Shown here: positions 23,703-33,300 of the stretch, piece by piece
How the letters are laid out: each line of letters begins with the position of its first letter
Position numbering within the stretch: the first letter of the stretch is position 1
DNA from: Flectobacillus longus
GTDB lineage: Bacteria; Bacteroidota; Bacteroidia; Cytophagales; Spirosomataceae
DNA length: 43,752 bases
NCBI RefSeq assembly: GCF_030056705.1
Contig: NZ_JASHIC010000044.1
Location: 1-43,752, forward strand
Direction: 5' to 3'
Translations under genes and position numbers: made by a program
Notes under the pieces: generated by a model
The model's input: the letters and a program-made list of their open reading frames with translations, nothing else
The model's database searches: none
Told to the model about the DNA's origin: nothing

Positions 23703-25604
23703 ATGTCATTAGCAGTACTTATCCCCCTTTTTCCACTAATCGGTTTTCTAATCAACGGACTTGGGTTCCGTCGTGTACCAAAATCATTAGTTGGTGTAAT
23801 TGGCTCGGCGGCAGCGTTGGCTTCGTTTGCCTGTGCGCTCAGTCTGTTCCTCAACTTCTCTGGACAACCAGAAGTTGTTCATATCTTCGACTGGATAACT
23901 ATCGGAGATTTTAACATTTCGATGTCATTTCAAATCGACCAATTGTCCTTGTTGATGTTGTTGATTATCACAGGAGTTGGTTCTTTGATTCACATATACT
24001 CAATTGGTTATATGCACCACGATGAAGGTTTTGGAAAGTTTTTTGCTTTCTTAAACCTTTTCTTGTTCTTCATGCTTTTGTTAGTGTTGGGTTCAAACTA
24101 CGTGGTAATGTTTATCGGTTGGGAAGGCGTAGGTTTGTGTTCTTATTTGTTGATTGGTTTCTGGAACAAAAACACCAACTACGGTAATGCCGCACGTAAG
24201 GCCTTTATTATGAACCGTATTGGTGACTTAGGCTTTTTGTTGGGGATATTCCTTATTATTACACACTTTGGCACAGTTGAATATGCTGATGTATTCAGCA
24301 AAGTAGCTGAAGGTGGTTATGAGTCAGGTGACAAAACGTTGATGTACATCACGTTGTTGTTATTTGTAGGTGCAATGGGTAAATCAGCCCAAATTCCATT
24401 ATACACTTGGTTACCAGACGCAATGGCTGGGCCTACTCCTGTATCGGCCTTGATTCACGCGGCAACAATGGTAACAGCGGGTATTTATATGATTATCCGT
24501 TCTAATGTTCTATATAGCCTTTCTCCAGAAACACTTGAGGTTATTGGATGGGTTGGTACAGCTACAGCATTGTTGGCTGCGTCAATTGGCTTGTTACAAA
24601 ATGACATCAAAAAAGTATTGGCTTATTCAACTGTTTCGCAGTTAGGATATATGTTTATGGGCTTAGGCGTAATGGCTTATAGTTCATCTTTCTTCCACGT
24701 AATGACTCACGCCTTCTTCAAGGCATTGTTGTTCTTGGGTGCAGGTTCGGTAATCCACGCTATGTCTGATGAACAAGATATTCGTTCTATGGGTGGTTTG
24801 CGTAAAAAATTACCTATTACCTTCATTACCTTCTTAATTGCTACTATTGCTATCTCTGGTATTCCACCATTTGCGGGTTTCTTCTCTAAAGATGAAATTT
24901 TGGCTCATGTGTACGAGCACAACAAATTGATGTGGGTATTGGCATTGGCAGGCTCAATGATGACTTCATTTTATATGTTCAGATTATTGTTCTTGACATT
25001 CTTTGGAGAATTCAGAGGAACACATGAGCAAGAGCATCATTTGCATGAATCACCGATTGCCATGACTGCACCATTAATGATTTTGGCTGTACTCTCGGCA
25101 GTAGGAGGTTTCTTCAACTTGCCACACATCTTTGGCGGACATGCAAGTCTTGCAACATTTATGGAACCTTTGTTTGCTCAAAGCCATATCGAGGCTCATG
25201 CACCAAACGAATCTACTGAAAAAATGTTAATGATTGTTTCTGTAATAGCTGCGCTTGTATCAGCAGCTGTTGCTTATGTTATGTATGTTAGCAAAAAAGC
25301 TGTTCCAGAGGCAGATGGTACAGAAACAGGTCTTCAAAAAGTGGTTTATAACAAATACTACATCGACGAACTATATGATACTGTATTTGTAAAACCAATC
25401 ACAGCACTTTCGAATATATTCTACTCATTTGTTGAATTCTTAGTAATCGACTTAATTGTTGAAGGAATTGGTAAATTGGTGAAAGGTATTTCTGGCGAAG
25501 CTCGTTTGGTACAAAATGGTACAACAGGCTACTATATCTTCGCCATGGTGATTTCGATTGCTGTTATGTTGATTTGGGGTTTAAGAATCTTCATTTTAGG
25601 TTAA
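23703..25604 (+). CDS. nuoL: NADH-quinone oxidoreductase subunit L
   Basis: A 633-residue antiporter-like subunit of complex I when started at ATG 23703 (MSLAVLIPLFPLIGF, the family's usual start). A GTG at 23658 would add 15 residues that do not fit the family. Conserved features are VMFIGWEGVGLCSYLLIGFW (pumping glutamate), LPDAMAGPTPVSALIHAATMV and the TM-rich core. The C-terminal part contains the lateral-helix region and a terminal membrane anchor. It lies between nuoK and nuoM with short gaps and is certainly cotranscribed with them. Confidence 0.95.
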   Translation: MSLAVLIPLFPLIGFLINGLGFRRVPKSLVGVIGSAAALASFACALSLFLNFSGQPEVVHIFDWITIGDFNISMSFQIDQLSLLMLLIITGVGSLIHIYSIGYMHHDEGFGKFFAFLNLFLFFMLLLVLGSNYVVMFIGWEGVGLCSYLLIGFWNKNTNYGNAARKAFIMNRIGDLGFLLGIFLIITHFGTVEYADVFSKVAEGGYESGDKTLMYITLLLFVGAMGKSAQIPLYTWLPDAMAGPTPVSALIHAATMVTAGIYMIIRSNVLYSLSPETLEVIGWVGTATALLAASIGLLQNDIKKVLAYSTVSQLGYMFMGLGVMAYSSSFFHVMTHAFFKALLFLGAGSVIHAMSDEQDIRSMGGLRKKLPITFITFLIATIAISGIPPFAGFFSKDEILAHVYEHNKLMWVLALAGSMMTSFYMFRLLFLTFFGEFRGTHEQEHHLHESPIAMTAPLMILAVLSAVGGFFNLPHIFGGHASLATFMEPLFAQSHIEAHAPNESTEKMLMIVSVIAALVSAAVAYVMYVSKKAVPEADGTETGLQKVVYNKYYIDELYDTVFVKPITALSNIFYSFVEFLVIDLIVEGIGKLVKGISGEARLVQNGTTGYYIFAMVISIAVMLIWGLRIFILG

Positions 25605-25679
25605 TATTTCCCCGAAGGTATCCAACTGTCTAAAGAACAGTTTTTCTAAATAGAATGATTAACAGATAACGTTTTTATA

Positions 25680-27131
25680 ATGTTAACACTTACACTCATA
25701 CTTCTTCCCATTATCGCAGGGTTGTTGACCCTTAGCACTAAAGGAGAAAATGCGAAAGTTATAGCTTTGGTAGCCGCATTAGTCGAGCTAGCTTTAGGAG
25801 CTTATACATTTTTTGCTTTTGTACCAGACGCTACTAGCCAATTTGGCGTATCGTATAACTGGATTGCATCGGCAGGCATCAAATTCTCGGTGGGTATCGA
25901 TGGCATAAGCCTTATTTTGGTAAGCCTCACAACATTGGTAGTTCCTTTTATTATTCTATCAACTTTTCAAAACAATTACGAAAAAGCATCTATTTTCTAT
26001 TCACTCATCTTGTTTATGCAAGCAGGTTTAGTGGGAGTATTTACTGCAAAAGACGCGTTCTTGTTTTATTTCTTCTTCGAAGCAACCCTTATCCCTATTT
26101 ACTTTATTGCTGCAATTTGGGGTGGTGAAAATAGAATCAAAGTAACTTTCAAGTTTTTTGTCTATACTATTTTTGGGTCATTGTTCATGTTGTTGGCTTT
26201 GGTTTATTTATATATCAAAACTCCAACACATAGTTCTGAAATTACAGCATTGTACGAAACTGCAAGGTTACTTGACGCTTCACAACAAGGCTTTATCTTC
26301 TGGGCGTTCTTTATTGCCTTTGCGATTAAGATGCCTCTATTTCCATTTCACACATGGCAACCAGACACATACGTTGAAGCACCAACAGCTGGAACGATGT
26401 TATTGTCAGGTATTATGTTGAAAATGGGTACTTATGGTTTGATTCGTTTGTTGTTGCCAATTGCTCCACTAGGTGTTAAAGCTTGGGGAACAGTTGCTGT
26501 GGTTTTAGCTATTGTAGGAATCGTATATGGTTCGATTATCGCTATTCAGCAAAAAGATATGAAGCGTTTGATTGCCTATTCTTCATTTGCTCACGTTGGT
26601 TTAATGGCAGCAGGTATTTTCTCTAGTAACTTAGATGGTATTCAAGGTTCATTGATTCAAATGCTTGCGCATGGTATCAACGTCGTTGGTTTATTTTTTA
26701 TCGTCGAGATTATTCAGCAACGTACCAAATCTAGAGAATTATCTAGCTTAGGAGGTATTACCCAAACTACTCCACAATTGACTGTATTCTTTATCATCAT
26801 TATGTTAGGCTCAGTAGCTCTACCATTGACAAATGGATTCGTTGGTGAATTCTTGTTGTTGAAAGGGGTATTTGAGTACAATGCTTGGATGGGTGCAGTT
26901 GCAGGACTTACAATTATCCTTGGTGCTGTATATATGTTGCGCTTAGTGCAAAAATCAATGTTTGGTACTACAACGTCTTTGACTGAAGGTTTTGAAGACC
27001 TTGGTTTAACCGAAAGAGCTACTTTATTGCCGATTGCTGTATTGGTGATTGTATTAGGTATTGCACCTAATATTATCTTAAAAGCTTCTGAGCCTGCGGT
27101 AAGTCAATTGTTATCAATCATAAATAAGTAA
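25680..27131 (+). CDS. nuoM: NADH-quinone oxidoreductase subunit M
   Basis: A 483-residue antiporter-like subunit of complex I with about 14 membrane helices. It shows FYFFFEATLIPIYFI (pumping glutamate), FPFHTWQPDTYVEAPTAGTM and SFAHVGLMAAGIF. It is one of three related proton channels (L, M, N) in the membrane arm. Size is normal. It follows nuoL by 75 bp and precedes nuoN by 52 bp, and no terminator is seen inside the run. Confidence 0.96.
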   Translation: MLTLTLILLPIIAGLLTLSTKGENAKVIALVAALVELALGAYTFFAFVPDATSQFGVSYNWIASAGIKFSVGIDGISLILVSLTTLVVPFIILSTFQNNYEKASIFYSLILFMQAGLVGVFTAKDAFLFYFFFEATLIPIYFIAAIWGGENRIKVTFKFFVYTIFGSLFMLLALVYLYIKTPTHSSEITALYETARLLDASQQGFIFWAFFIAFAIKMPLFPFHTWQPDTYVEAPTAGTMLLSGIMLKMGTYGLIRLLLPIAPLGVKAWGTVAVVLAIVGIVYGSIIAIQQKDMKRLIAYSSFAHVGLMAAGIFSSNLDGIQGSLIQMLAHGINVVGLFFIVEIIQQRTKSRELSSLGGITQTTPQLTVFFIIIMLGSVALPLTNGFVGEFLLLKGVFEYNAWMGAVAGLTIILGAVYMLRLVQKSMFGTTTSLTEGFEDLGLTERATLLPIAVLVIVLGIAPNIILKASEPAVSQLLSIINK

Positions 27132-27183
27132 GAAATTTAATCAAGTTTGATGGTTTTGCTGTCAGACTTAGGATATAGCAGAT

Positions 27184-28605
27184 ATGAACGCAATTATAGC
27201 TTTATCACTCTTTGGTATTACCAATTTGTTTTTAGGTTTTTTGAACAACCGTAAAATCTTATTGCCTGCCACACTCCTATTCGTTCTGATTGCCTTTGGG
27301 CTTAACCTTGCCGACTGGAATCACGAGTATTATTGGTTCCACAATATGCTCAAAACTAATAACCTTTCTATCAATTTTACTTCTATAATTTTGGTAGCAA
27401 CGGCATTAGTTGTTGCAATTTCACGAGGCTTTGGCAATGACGAAGAGCACACTCACCCTGCCGAGTACTACGGTATTCTGTTATTTTCGGTAGTAGGTGC
27501 TATCATGATGGTGACTTTCCAAAGTTTGTTTATGTTATTCGTTGGTATCGAAATTCTTTCGGTAGCAATGTATGTATTAACAGGTTCTGACAAACGTAAT
27601 TTACGCTCAAACGAAGCTGCATTGAAATACTTCTTGATGGGTTCGTTTGCTACGGGTATCATGTTATTTGGTATAGCACTGGTTTATGGAGCAACAGGAT
27701 CTTTCGATATCAATGGCATCGGTAATATGGTAAATCAAGCCAAATTACAAGACATCATGTTGAATCCTTATGGCCCTATTCTTTACGGTGGAATCATTTT
27801 GATTTTTGTTGGCTTGCTATTCAAAATCTCAGCGGCACCTTTCCACTTCTGGACTCCTGATGTTTACGATGGTGCACCAAGTATCTTCACAGCATTCATG
27901 TCGACAGTTGTAAAGACGGCTGGTGTTGCAGCTACTTACCGTCTACTTTCAATTTCATTTCCAGCGGTATATGGCTTGTGGGGAAATCCATTAGTTTATA
28001 TTACTTGTTTGACTTTGTTTATTGGTAATATTACTGCTGTTTATCAACAAAGTTTCAAGCGTATGTTGGCATACTCAAGTATTTCTCACGCTGGTTACTT
28101 ATTGATTACGGTTTTGGCAAAAACACCAACAACCAACTCTTCTATTTTATTTTACTCATTAGCCTATTCAATTGCGACTATTTCTGCCTTTGCAGTACTA
28201 ATGGTAGTATCTGAAGCACAATCAAAATCAGGTAAGCCTGACGAAAGCTTTACAGCATTGAATGGTCTTGCAACAAATAACCCATTCTTAGCATTTGTAT
28301 TGACAGTATCAATGTTATCATTGGCAGGTATTCCACTTACGGCTGGTTTCTTCGGTAAGTTTTTTATCTTCGCTGATGCTTTTAGCAATGTATCGAGTCT
28401 ATTCAAAACAATTGCAGTAGTTGCTATTTTGATGTCTACGGTTGGTATTTATTATTACTTCAAGCCAATCATTGCAGCTTATTTGAAGAAAGGTGATTTA
28501 GAAAAAATTGAATTATCTCCGATTTATAAACTAACATTGATTATAACAACAGCCTTGACAATCCTATTGGGTATTGCTCCAGATCTTGTTAAAAATATTT
28601 TCTAA
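27184..28605 (+). CDS. nuoN: NADH-quinone oxidoreductase subunit N
   Basis: A 473-residue antiporter-like subunit of complex I. Key segments are LFVGIEILSVAMYVLTG (pumping glutamate), APFHFWTPDVYDGAP and YSSISHAGYLL. Length and motif order are typical. The stop codon is 2 nt before the GTG start of the GtrA-like gene, which suggests coupled translation. Together with K, L and M it would build the distal membrane arm, while the hydrophilic arm must be encoded outside this window. Confidence 0.96.
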   Translation: MNAIIALSLFGITNLFLGFLNNRKILLPATLLFVLIAFGLNLADWNHEYYWFHNMLKTNNLSINFTSIILVATALVVAISRGFGNDEEHTHPAEYYGILLFSVVGAIMMVTFQSLFMLFVGIEILSVAMYVLTGSDKRNLRSNEAALKYFLMGSFATGIMLFGIALVYGATGSFDINGIGNMVNQAKLQDIMLNPYGPILYGGIILIFVGLLFKISAAPFHFWTPDVYDGAPSIFTAFMSTVVKTAGVAATYRLLSISFPAVYGLWGNPLVYITCLTLFIGNITAVYQQSFKRMLAYSSISHAGYLLITVLAKTPTTNSSILFYSLAYSIATISAFAVLMVVSEAQSKSGKPDESFTALNGLATNNPFLAFVLTVSMLSLAGIPLTAGFFGKFFIFADAFSNVSSLFKTIAVVAILMSTVGIYYYFKPIIAAYLKKGDLEKIELSPIYKLTLIITTALTILLGIAPDLVKNIF

Positions 28606-28607
28606 AA

Positions 28608-29105
28608 GTGTCAAAACAAAAACAATCAAAACTGCTTAACAAGAAAGATTTCATTGCTTACTTTCTCGTAGCAGGTACAGGAGCTGTAGTTCAATTAGTG
28701 TCAGGTAGTATTTTAAGAAATCAGTTTGACTTAACTTATGGTGCTTCTGTTTCTTATGGATATATTATCTCTTTTTTTGTAGGATTCACGTTAACTAAGA
28801 TGTTTGCATTTGATGCAAGAAACTCAAATCAAACACGTCGTGAAATGGTAAAATTTATGATGGTAGCCGCTGGCTCATGGGGCGTAACTTGGTTTTTTGC
28901 TGTAGCTTCGCTTTCATTCGTAAATCAAATGCTCGGAGAACGAACTTTTACTCTACCAATTTTACAAAAAAGTATAAATCCAAACGAACTCGGATGCCAA
29001 GTAGTAGGTATGGGATTCAGTTTTGTGTTTAACTACATCATGCACAAAACCTTCACTTTTAGAAGTACTGGTTTTTATAACAGACTCAAGGCGTTCATTC
29101 GATAA
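28608..29105 (+). CDS. GtrA-like small membrane protein
   Basis: A 165-residue protein with four hydrophobic segments (FIAYFLVAGTGAVVQLV, YGYIISFFVGFTLTKMFAF, KFMMVAAGSWGVTWFFAV, VGMGFSFVFNYIMHKTFTF). The last segment, ending FNYIMHKTFTF, is the characteristic close of GtrA/DPMS-like proteins thought to help flip polyprenyl-linked sugars. GTG start 28608, 2 nt after nuoN, so it is read as part of the nuo operon. Any role for it in complex I is unproven. A perfect terminator follows. Confidence 0.83.
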   Translation: MSKQKQSKLLNKKDFIAYFLVAGTGAVVQLVSGSILRNQFDLTYGASVSYGYIISFFVGFTLTKMFAFDARNSNQTRREMVKFMMVAAGSWGVTWFFAVASLSFVNQMLGERTFTLPILQKSINPNELGCQVVGMGFSFVFNYIMHKTFTFRSTGFYNRLKAFIR

Positions 29106-29113
29106 TTACTATT

Positions 29114-29152
29114 AAAAAGTCTCTACTGCGTATCTATCAGTAGAGACTTTTT
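29114..29152 (+). terminator. Intrinsic terminator of the nuoKLMN-gtrA operon
   Basis: AAAAAGTCTCTACTG and CAGTAGAGACTTTTT form a perfect 15-bp stem with a 9-nt loop, a T-run on the plus strand and an A-run upstream. It starts 9 nt after the stop. Confidence 0.93.
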
Positions 29153-29454
29153 AGTTTTACTCTATATCTAAATCATATCTGTATTTGTGTTAAAAAATTA
29201 AAGACTCTAAAATATCACAAAATCAAGATGTAAACAGATCATAATTAGTGTATTAAAAGGCAAAAATTAAAATTTTCTAATGTTTTACCTATAAGGTTAT
29301 CATTAAATAATATAATTTTTTACATAAAAATAGGTAATAAATAAAGAATTTTTCAGTAATTATTAAAAATTAATTAAAAATATTGCTCAATAACTTGGAG
29401 GGAATATAAGTTGTACTTAACTTTGTAACTCAAACCTTAAACACCACAAAAGAA
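29153..29454. other. A/T-rich intergenic region
   Basis: About 300 bp, strongly A/T-rich, without an open reading frame or hairpin of note. Its right end carries the promoter of the small lipoprotein gene. Confidence 0.7.
29395..29425 (+). promoter_or_regulatory. Promoter of the small lipoprotein gene
   Basis: TTG (29395-29397), a 20-nt spacer and TAACTTTG (29418-29425) are a full Bacteroidota sigma-A match. Transcription would start near 29431 and leave a leader of about 25 nt. Confidence 0.75.
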
Positions 29455-29640
29455 ATGAAAAAATTGTTCGCATTCGCATTAGTAGCTGGTATGATGTCAT
29501 TGGCTGCTTGTTCAGAGAAGAAAGCTGAAACTACTGCTGTTGATTCAGCTGCTACAGCTGTAGATACTACTGCTGCTGTTGATACTGCTGCTGCTGATTC
29601 AGCTGCTGTTGATACTGCTGCTGCTCCTGCTGCTCACTAG
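29455..29640 (+). CDS. Small Ala/Asp-rich lipoprotein
   Basis: A 61-residue protein. MKKLFAFALVAGMMSLAAC is a clear lipoprotein signal with the lipidated cysteine at residue 19. The mature 43 residues are almost only Ala, Asp, Thr, Ser and Val, arranged as repeated AVDxAA units; at DNA level a 24-bp sequence occurs twice 30 bp apart (29572-29595, 29602-29625). It is acidic and unlikely to fold into a globular domain. It has a near-perfect promoter and a strong terminator, so it is probably an abundant single-gene transcript. Function unknown. Confidence 0.85.
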   Translation: MKKLFAFALVAGMMSLAACSEKKAETTAVDSAATAVDTTAAVDTAAADSAAVDTAAAPAAH

Positions 29641-29670
29641 TATTCCTGAACGATTTCGAAAGAAATTAAG

Positions 29671-29699
29671 AAAAGCCTCATTCTAAATGAGGCTTTTTG
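29671..29699 (+). terminator. Intrinsic terminator of the lipoprotein gene
   Basis: AAAAGCCTCATT, loop CTA, AATGAGGCTTTT and a further T, 30 nt after the stop. Confidence 0.93.
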
Positions 29700-29736
29700 C
29701 TTTTATAGTCCTTCTGTTTTTCTGTATATTAGGGTC

Positions 29737-30345
29737 ATGAAAAACGATTATGCCACCTTTCAGCAGTATTTTCCCACTGAGGCTGTACCTTACTGTTTCC
29801 AACTTTGGAAAAAACACCAATTTAATTTCAAAATAACTCGTCCTCGTAACTCCAAATTAGGTGATTATTCTTTCCGTAGCGAGAGCGGTCACCAGATAAC
29901 AGTTAATCAGAATCTCAATCCATACGCTTTTACAATTACATACATACACGAGGTCGCCCATCTTGTAACCTTTATGCACTATAAAAGACGTAGAGAGCCT
30001 CATGGTAAAGAATGGAAAAAGATATTTAAAAAGCTATTTCTCCCAATTCTTACTTCAGAAGTTTTTCCCGACAGCATTTTATTACCATTGATAACCTATT
30101 TAGAAAACCCTTCTGCAAGCACACAAGGATGTGTTCCATTGAGTAATGCACTACGAGCTTTTGATGCTCCAATCTTTCTAGATGAACATATTCCTCTAAC
30201 TCAAGTAGAGGTAGGCAAAGGCTTTGTCGTAAATGGAAGAAGCTTTGTGAAAGGTGAACTTAGAAGAACTCGCTTTCTGTGTACCGAAACTACAACAGGA
30301 AAACGTTATGTGGTAGCAGCGAATGCACTAGTAAAATTGTTATAG
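29737..30345 (+). CDS. SprT-like zinc metalloprotein
   Basis: A 202-residue protein with the SprT-like zinc site H71-E72-V-A-H75 (YIHEVAHLVTF) and a downstream histidine H89 in PHGKEWKKIF as third ligand. The family includes bacterial SprT and the protease domain of eukaryotic Spartan, which digests DNA-protein crosslinks; for this bacterial protein the substrate is unknown. No signal peptide is present, so it is cytoplasmic. It lies 24 bp upstream of porU and may be cotranscribed with it, but it is not a known type IX secretion component. Confidence 0.88.
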   Translation: MKNDYATFQQYFPTEAVPYCFQLWKKHQFNFKITRPRNSKLGDYSFRSESGHQITVNQNLNPYAFTITYIHEVAHLVTFMHYKRRREPHGKEWKKIFKKLFLPILTSEVFPDSILLPLITYLENPSASTQGCVPLSNALRAFDAPIFLDEHIPLTQVEVGKGFVVNGRSFVKGELRRTRFLCTETTTGKRYVVAANALVKLL

Positions 30346-30369
30346 AAAGGAAGGCTAATAGCAAAAAAG

Positions 30370-33300
30370 ATGAAAAACTGGTTGAAGGCACTTATCTGTA
30401 TAGTTTTTATGATTTATACCTATGAAAGCATGGCTCAAAAAAGCATACTGTCAGAAGGTAATTGGATAAAAATTGGCATTACACAAAGTGGCATATATAA
30501 AATTGATAAAGACATTTTAAGCAAAGCGGGATGGTCTTTAAATCAAATCACTCCACAGAATCTTAAATTATACGGTAACGGAGGTAAAATGTTACCTCAA
30601 AAAAATAGTACCTCTCGTCCTAGCGACTTAATTGAAAATGCTATTTTAGTAAGAGGAGAGCAAGACGGTAAGTGGGATGATACCGACTATATTCTTTTTT
30701 ATGGAGAATCTCCTCAACAATTGATTTTTAATAAATCTCAAAAACAAATCTCTCATCAAATCAATATCTATTCTGACACAACTTATTACTTTCTGACGGT
30801 ATCAAGCAGTAATGGACAGCGAATCAAAACAGCAACAGATGTTAAATCTACTAACACTATTCGCATTTTTGACGATTATCAATTTCATGAAGTAGATAAA
30901 CGTAATATTTTGGCACAAGCTCCATTTGCAGGTTCAGGACAGGAGTGGTATGGAGAAGAATTTATCGCCAATAATCAACAGGTATTTAGTTTTGTAGGTC
31001 AAGGTATAGCAAGTAACTCAGAAATATCCTTAACATCGTCGGTACTCAATACCTCATACGGTACAACAGCTTTTAATCTTACGATGAACAATCAAGCTGT
31101 GGGCATACAAAACATGGATGGTATCACTGCAAGTACTTACGACTATAAAGGCAAGGCTGTAAAAAATATCTTTAGTATCAATAGTGGATTAGTTAATTCA
31201 GATGTCATTAATGTAGGATTGACTTTTGACAGAAAAAACCTTACATCAGGTGGTGCTTTTTTAAATTTTTTGAGCATCCAGCTCAGAAGAAACATCAAGC
31301 TCAACAATGCGACATCTTTACGGTTTAGGGCATTTGAACAACTACAGTACAAAGATTTTCAATGGCAAATTGCGGACACTGACAATACGCTTGCTGTTTG
31401 GAATATTACCAACTCGACTGTTCCTCTCAACCAAACACTTTCTCAAAATAGCGAAGGCTGGACGATTTCAGGCACACAAAGCGATTTGCAAGAATATATT
31501 CTCTTTAAAGAATCAAGCGCACTGCAACCCGCCTCTAGTACTAAAATAGACAATCAAAATTTACATGGACTCAAAACACCAGATTTGGTAATTGTCTGTG
31601 GAGTATCTATTCAAAATAGTGCTGAAGCTTTAGCAAGCTTTCGACGCAGTCATGATAAACTTGATGTTGTAGTTGCAAGCAAAGAGAGTATCTACAATGA
31701 ATTTTCTTCAGGCAAGCAAGACATTACAGCAATACGTGATTTTGTCAAATTTCTTTACAACCAAAATCCCACCAAATTAAAATATCTACTCTTGCTAGGC
31801 GATGCATCTTATGATTTCAAAAGACGAAGTCAAGTCGTTGGTGATGAAGTTAAAAATATTTATATACCTGCTTATCAAAGTAAAGAATCTTTGCACCCTA
31901 TCTTAAGTTATGCCTCTGATGATTACTTTGGATTTATGGAGGCTGAAGAAGGTGATTGGGACGAAAATGCCAATGGTAATCATACTCTCGACATAGGTGT
32001 AGGTCGTCTGCCTGTTAAAACCAAGGCAGAAGCAAATGATATAGTTACCAAACTTATCTCTTATCACAATAGTAGTAAGATAGGAGATTGGCGTTTAAAA
32101 ATCACTTTTGTGGCTGATAACGGCGATGGGAACCTACATCAAGGCGACGCTGAAGATTTTTCTCAGCTAGTAGAGAAACTTTATCCCTCCTATCAAAGTC
32201 AAAAGATTTATTTAGATAATTATCCTTTGGTAGCCCTAGCAGAAGGACAAAGAAGTCCACAAGCTAAAGATGCTCTTTTTCAAGCACTACAAAATGGTTC
32301 TCTAATTGTAAATTACAATGGGCATGGTGCCGAAACAGGTTGGACAGAAGAACAAATTTTAACGATTAATGATATTGATAAATTAAGCAATCTCAAAAAT
32401 CTACCAGTGATGCTTACAGCAACCTGCCAGTTTGGTCGATATGATGATCCAAACCAAGTTTCAGGAGCAGAGTTAGCTGTATTAAGTACAAGAGGTGGAG
32501 CGATTGCCTTACTAACAACAACTAGACCTGTTTATCAGAGTACAAATTATTTAATCAATGAAGCATTCTATCAAAATGTATTTCCTAACAAAACACAGGC
32601 TACGCAACGCCTAGGAGATATTGTCAGAAATACAAAAAATGCTAGTGTTGTAGGAGTTGTGAATCGAAATTTTAGTCTTTTAGGAGATCCATCTATGCAA
32701 TTGTTATATCCTCAACAAAACATTAGCATAGATAGTATGATTGCAGAAGGAAGAGGTCTGACAGACACATTGAAAGCATTAGAACAAATACGTGTAATTG
32801 GTAAAATTCGAGATAATTCGGGTACAGTAAATACGCTGTTTAGTGGAAATGTACAAGTAATTTTGTACGATAAAGCTAAAAAAGTAAGTACGTTAGGGGC
32901 AAACAATTCCCCTTTTGTGTATCTTGATTATAATAATATTTTATTTAAAGGCCTTGCAACAGTAAATAAAGGGCGATTTGAAATAAATATGTTAGTTCCC
33001 AAAGATATCAACTATCAATATGGAGAAGGGAAGCTCTCTTTATATGCTCAAAGCAACACGAATTTAATGGATGCAATAGGTTTTGAGCGACCAATTATAG
33101 GTGGTTCGGGTAAAATTCTGAAAGTTGACAATGAAGGACCAAAAATTCATTTGTATTTGGATGAAAAAATTGAAAAAGAAACGTATATTACAACTCCTAA
33201 TCCCCGTCTATTGATAGACTTAGAAGATGAAAGTGGCATCAATATTGCAACAGATGGCTTAGGTCATCAAATACTATTAATACTTGATGACACTACCCAA

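Noticed and set aside
29572-29625. Direct DNA repeats that might suggest a CRISPR-like or tandem-repeat locus
   Set aside because: They are codon repeats inside the lipoprotein gene (Ala-Val-Asp units), with no spacers.
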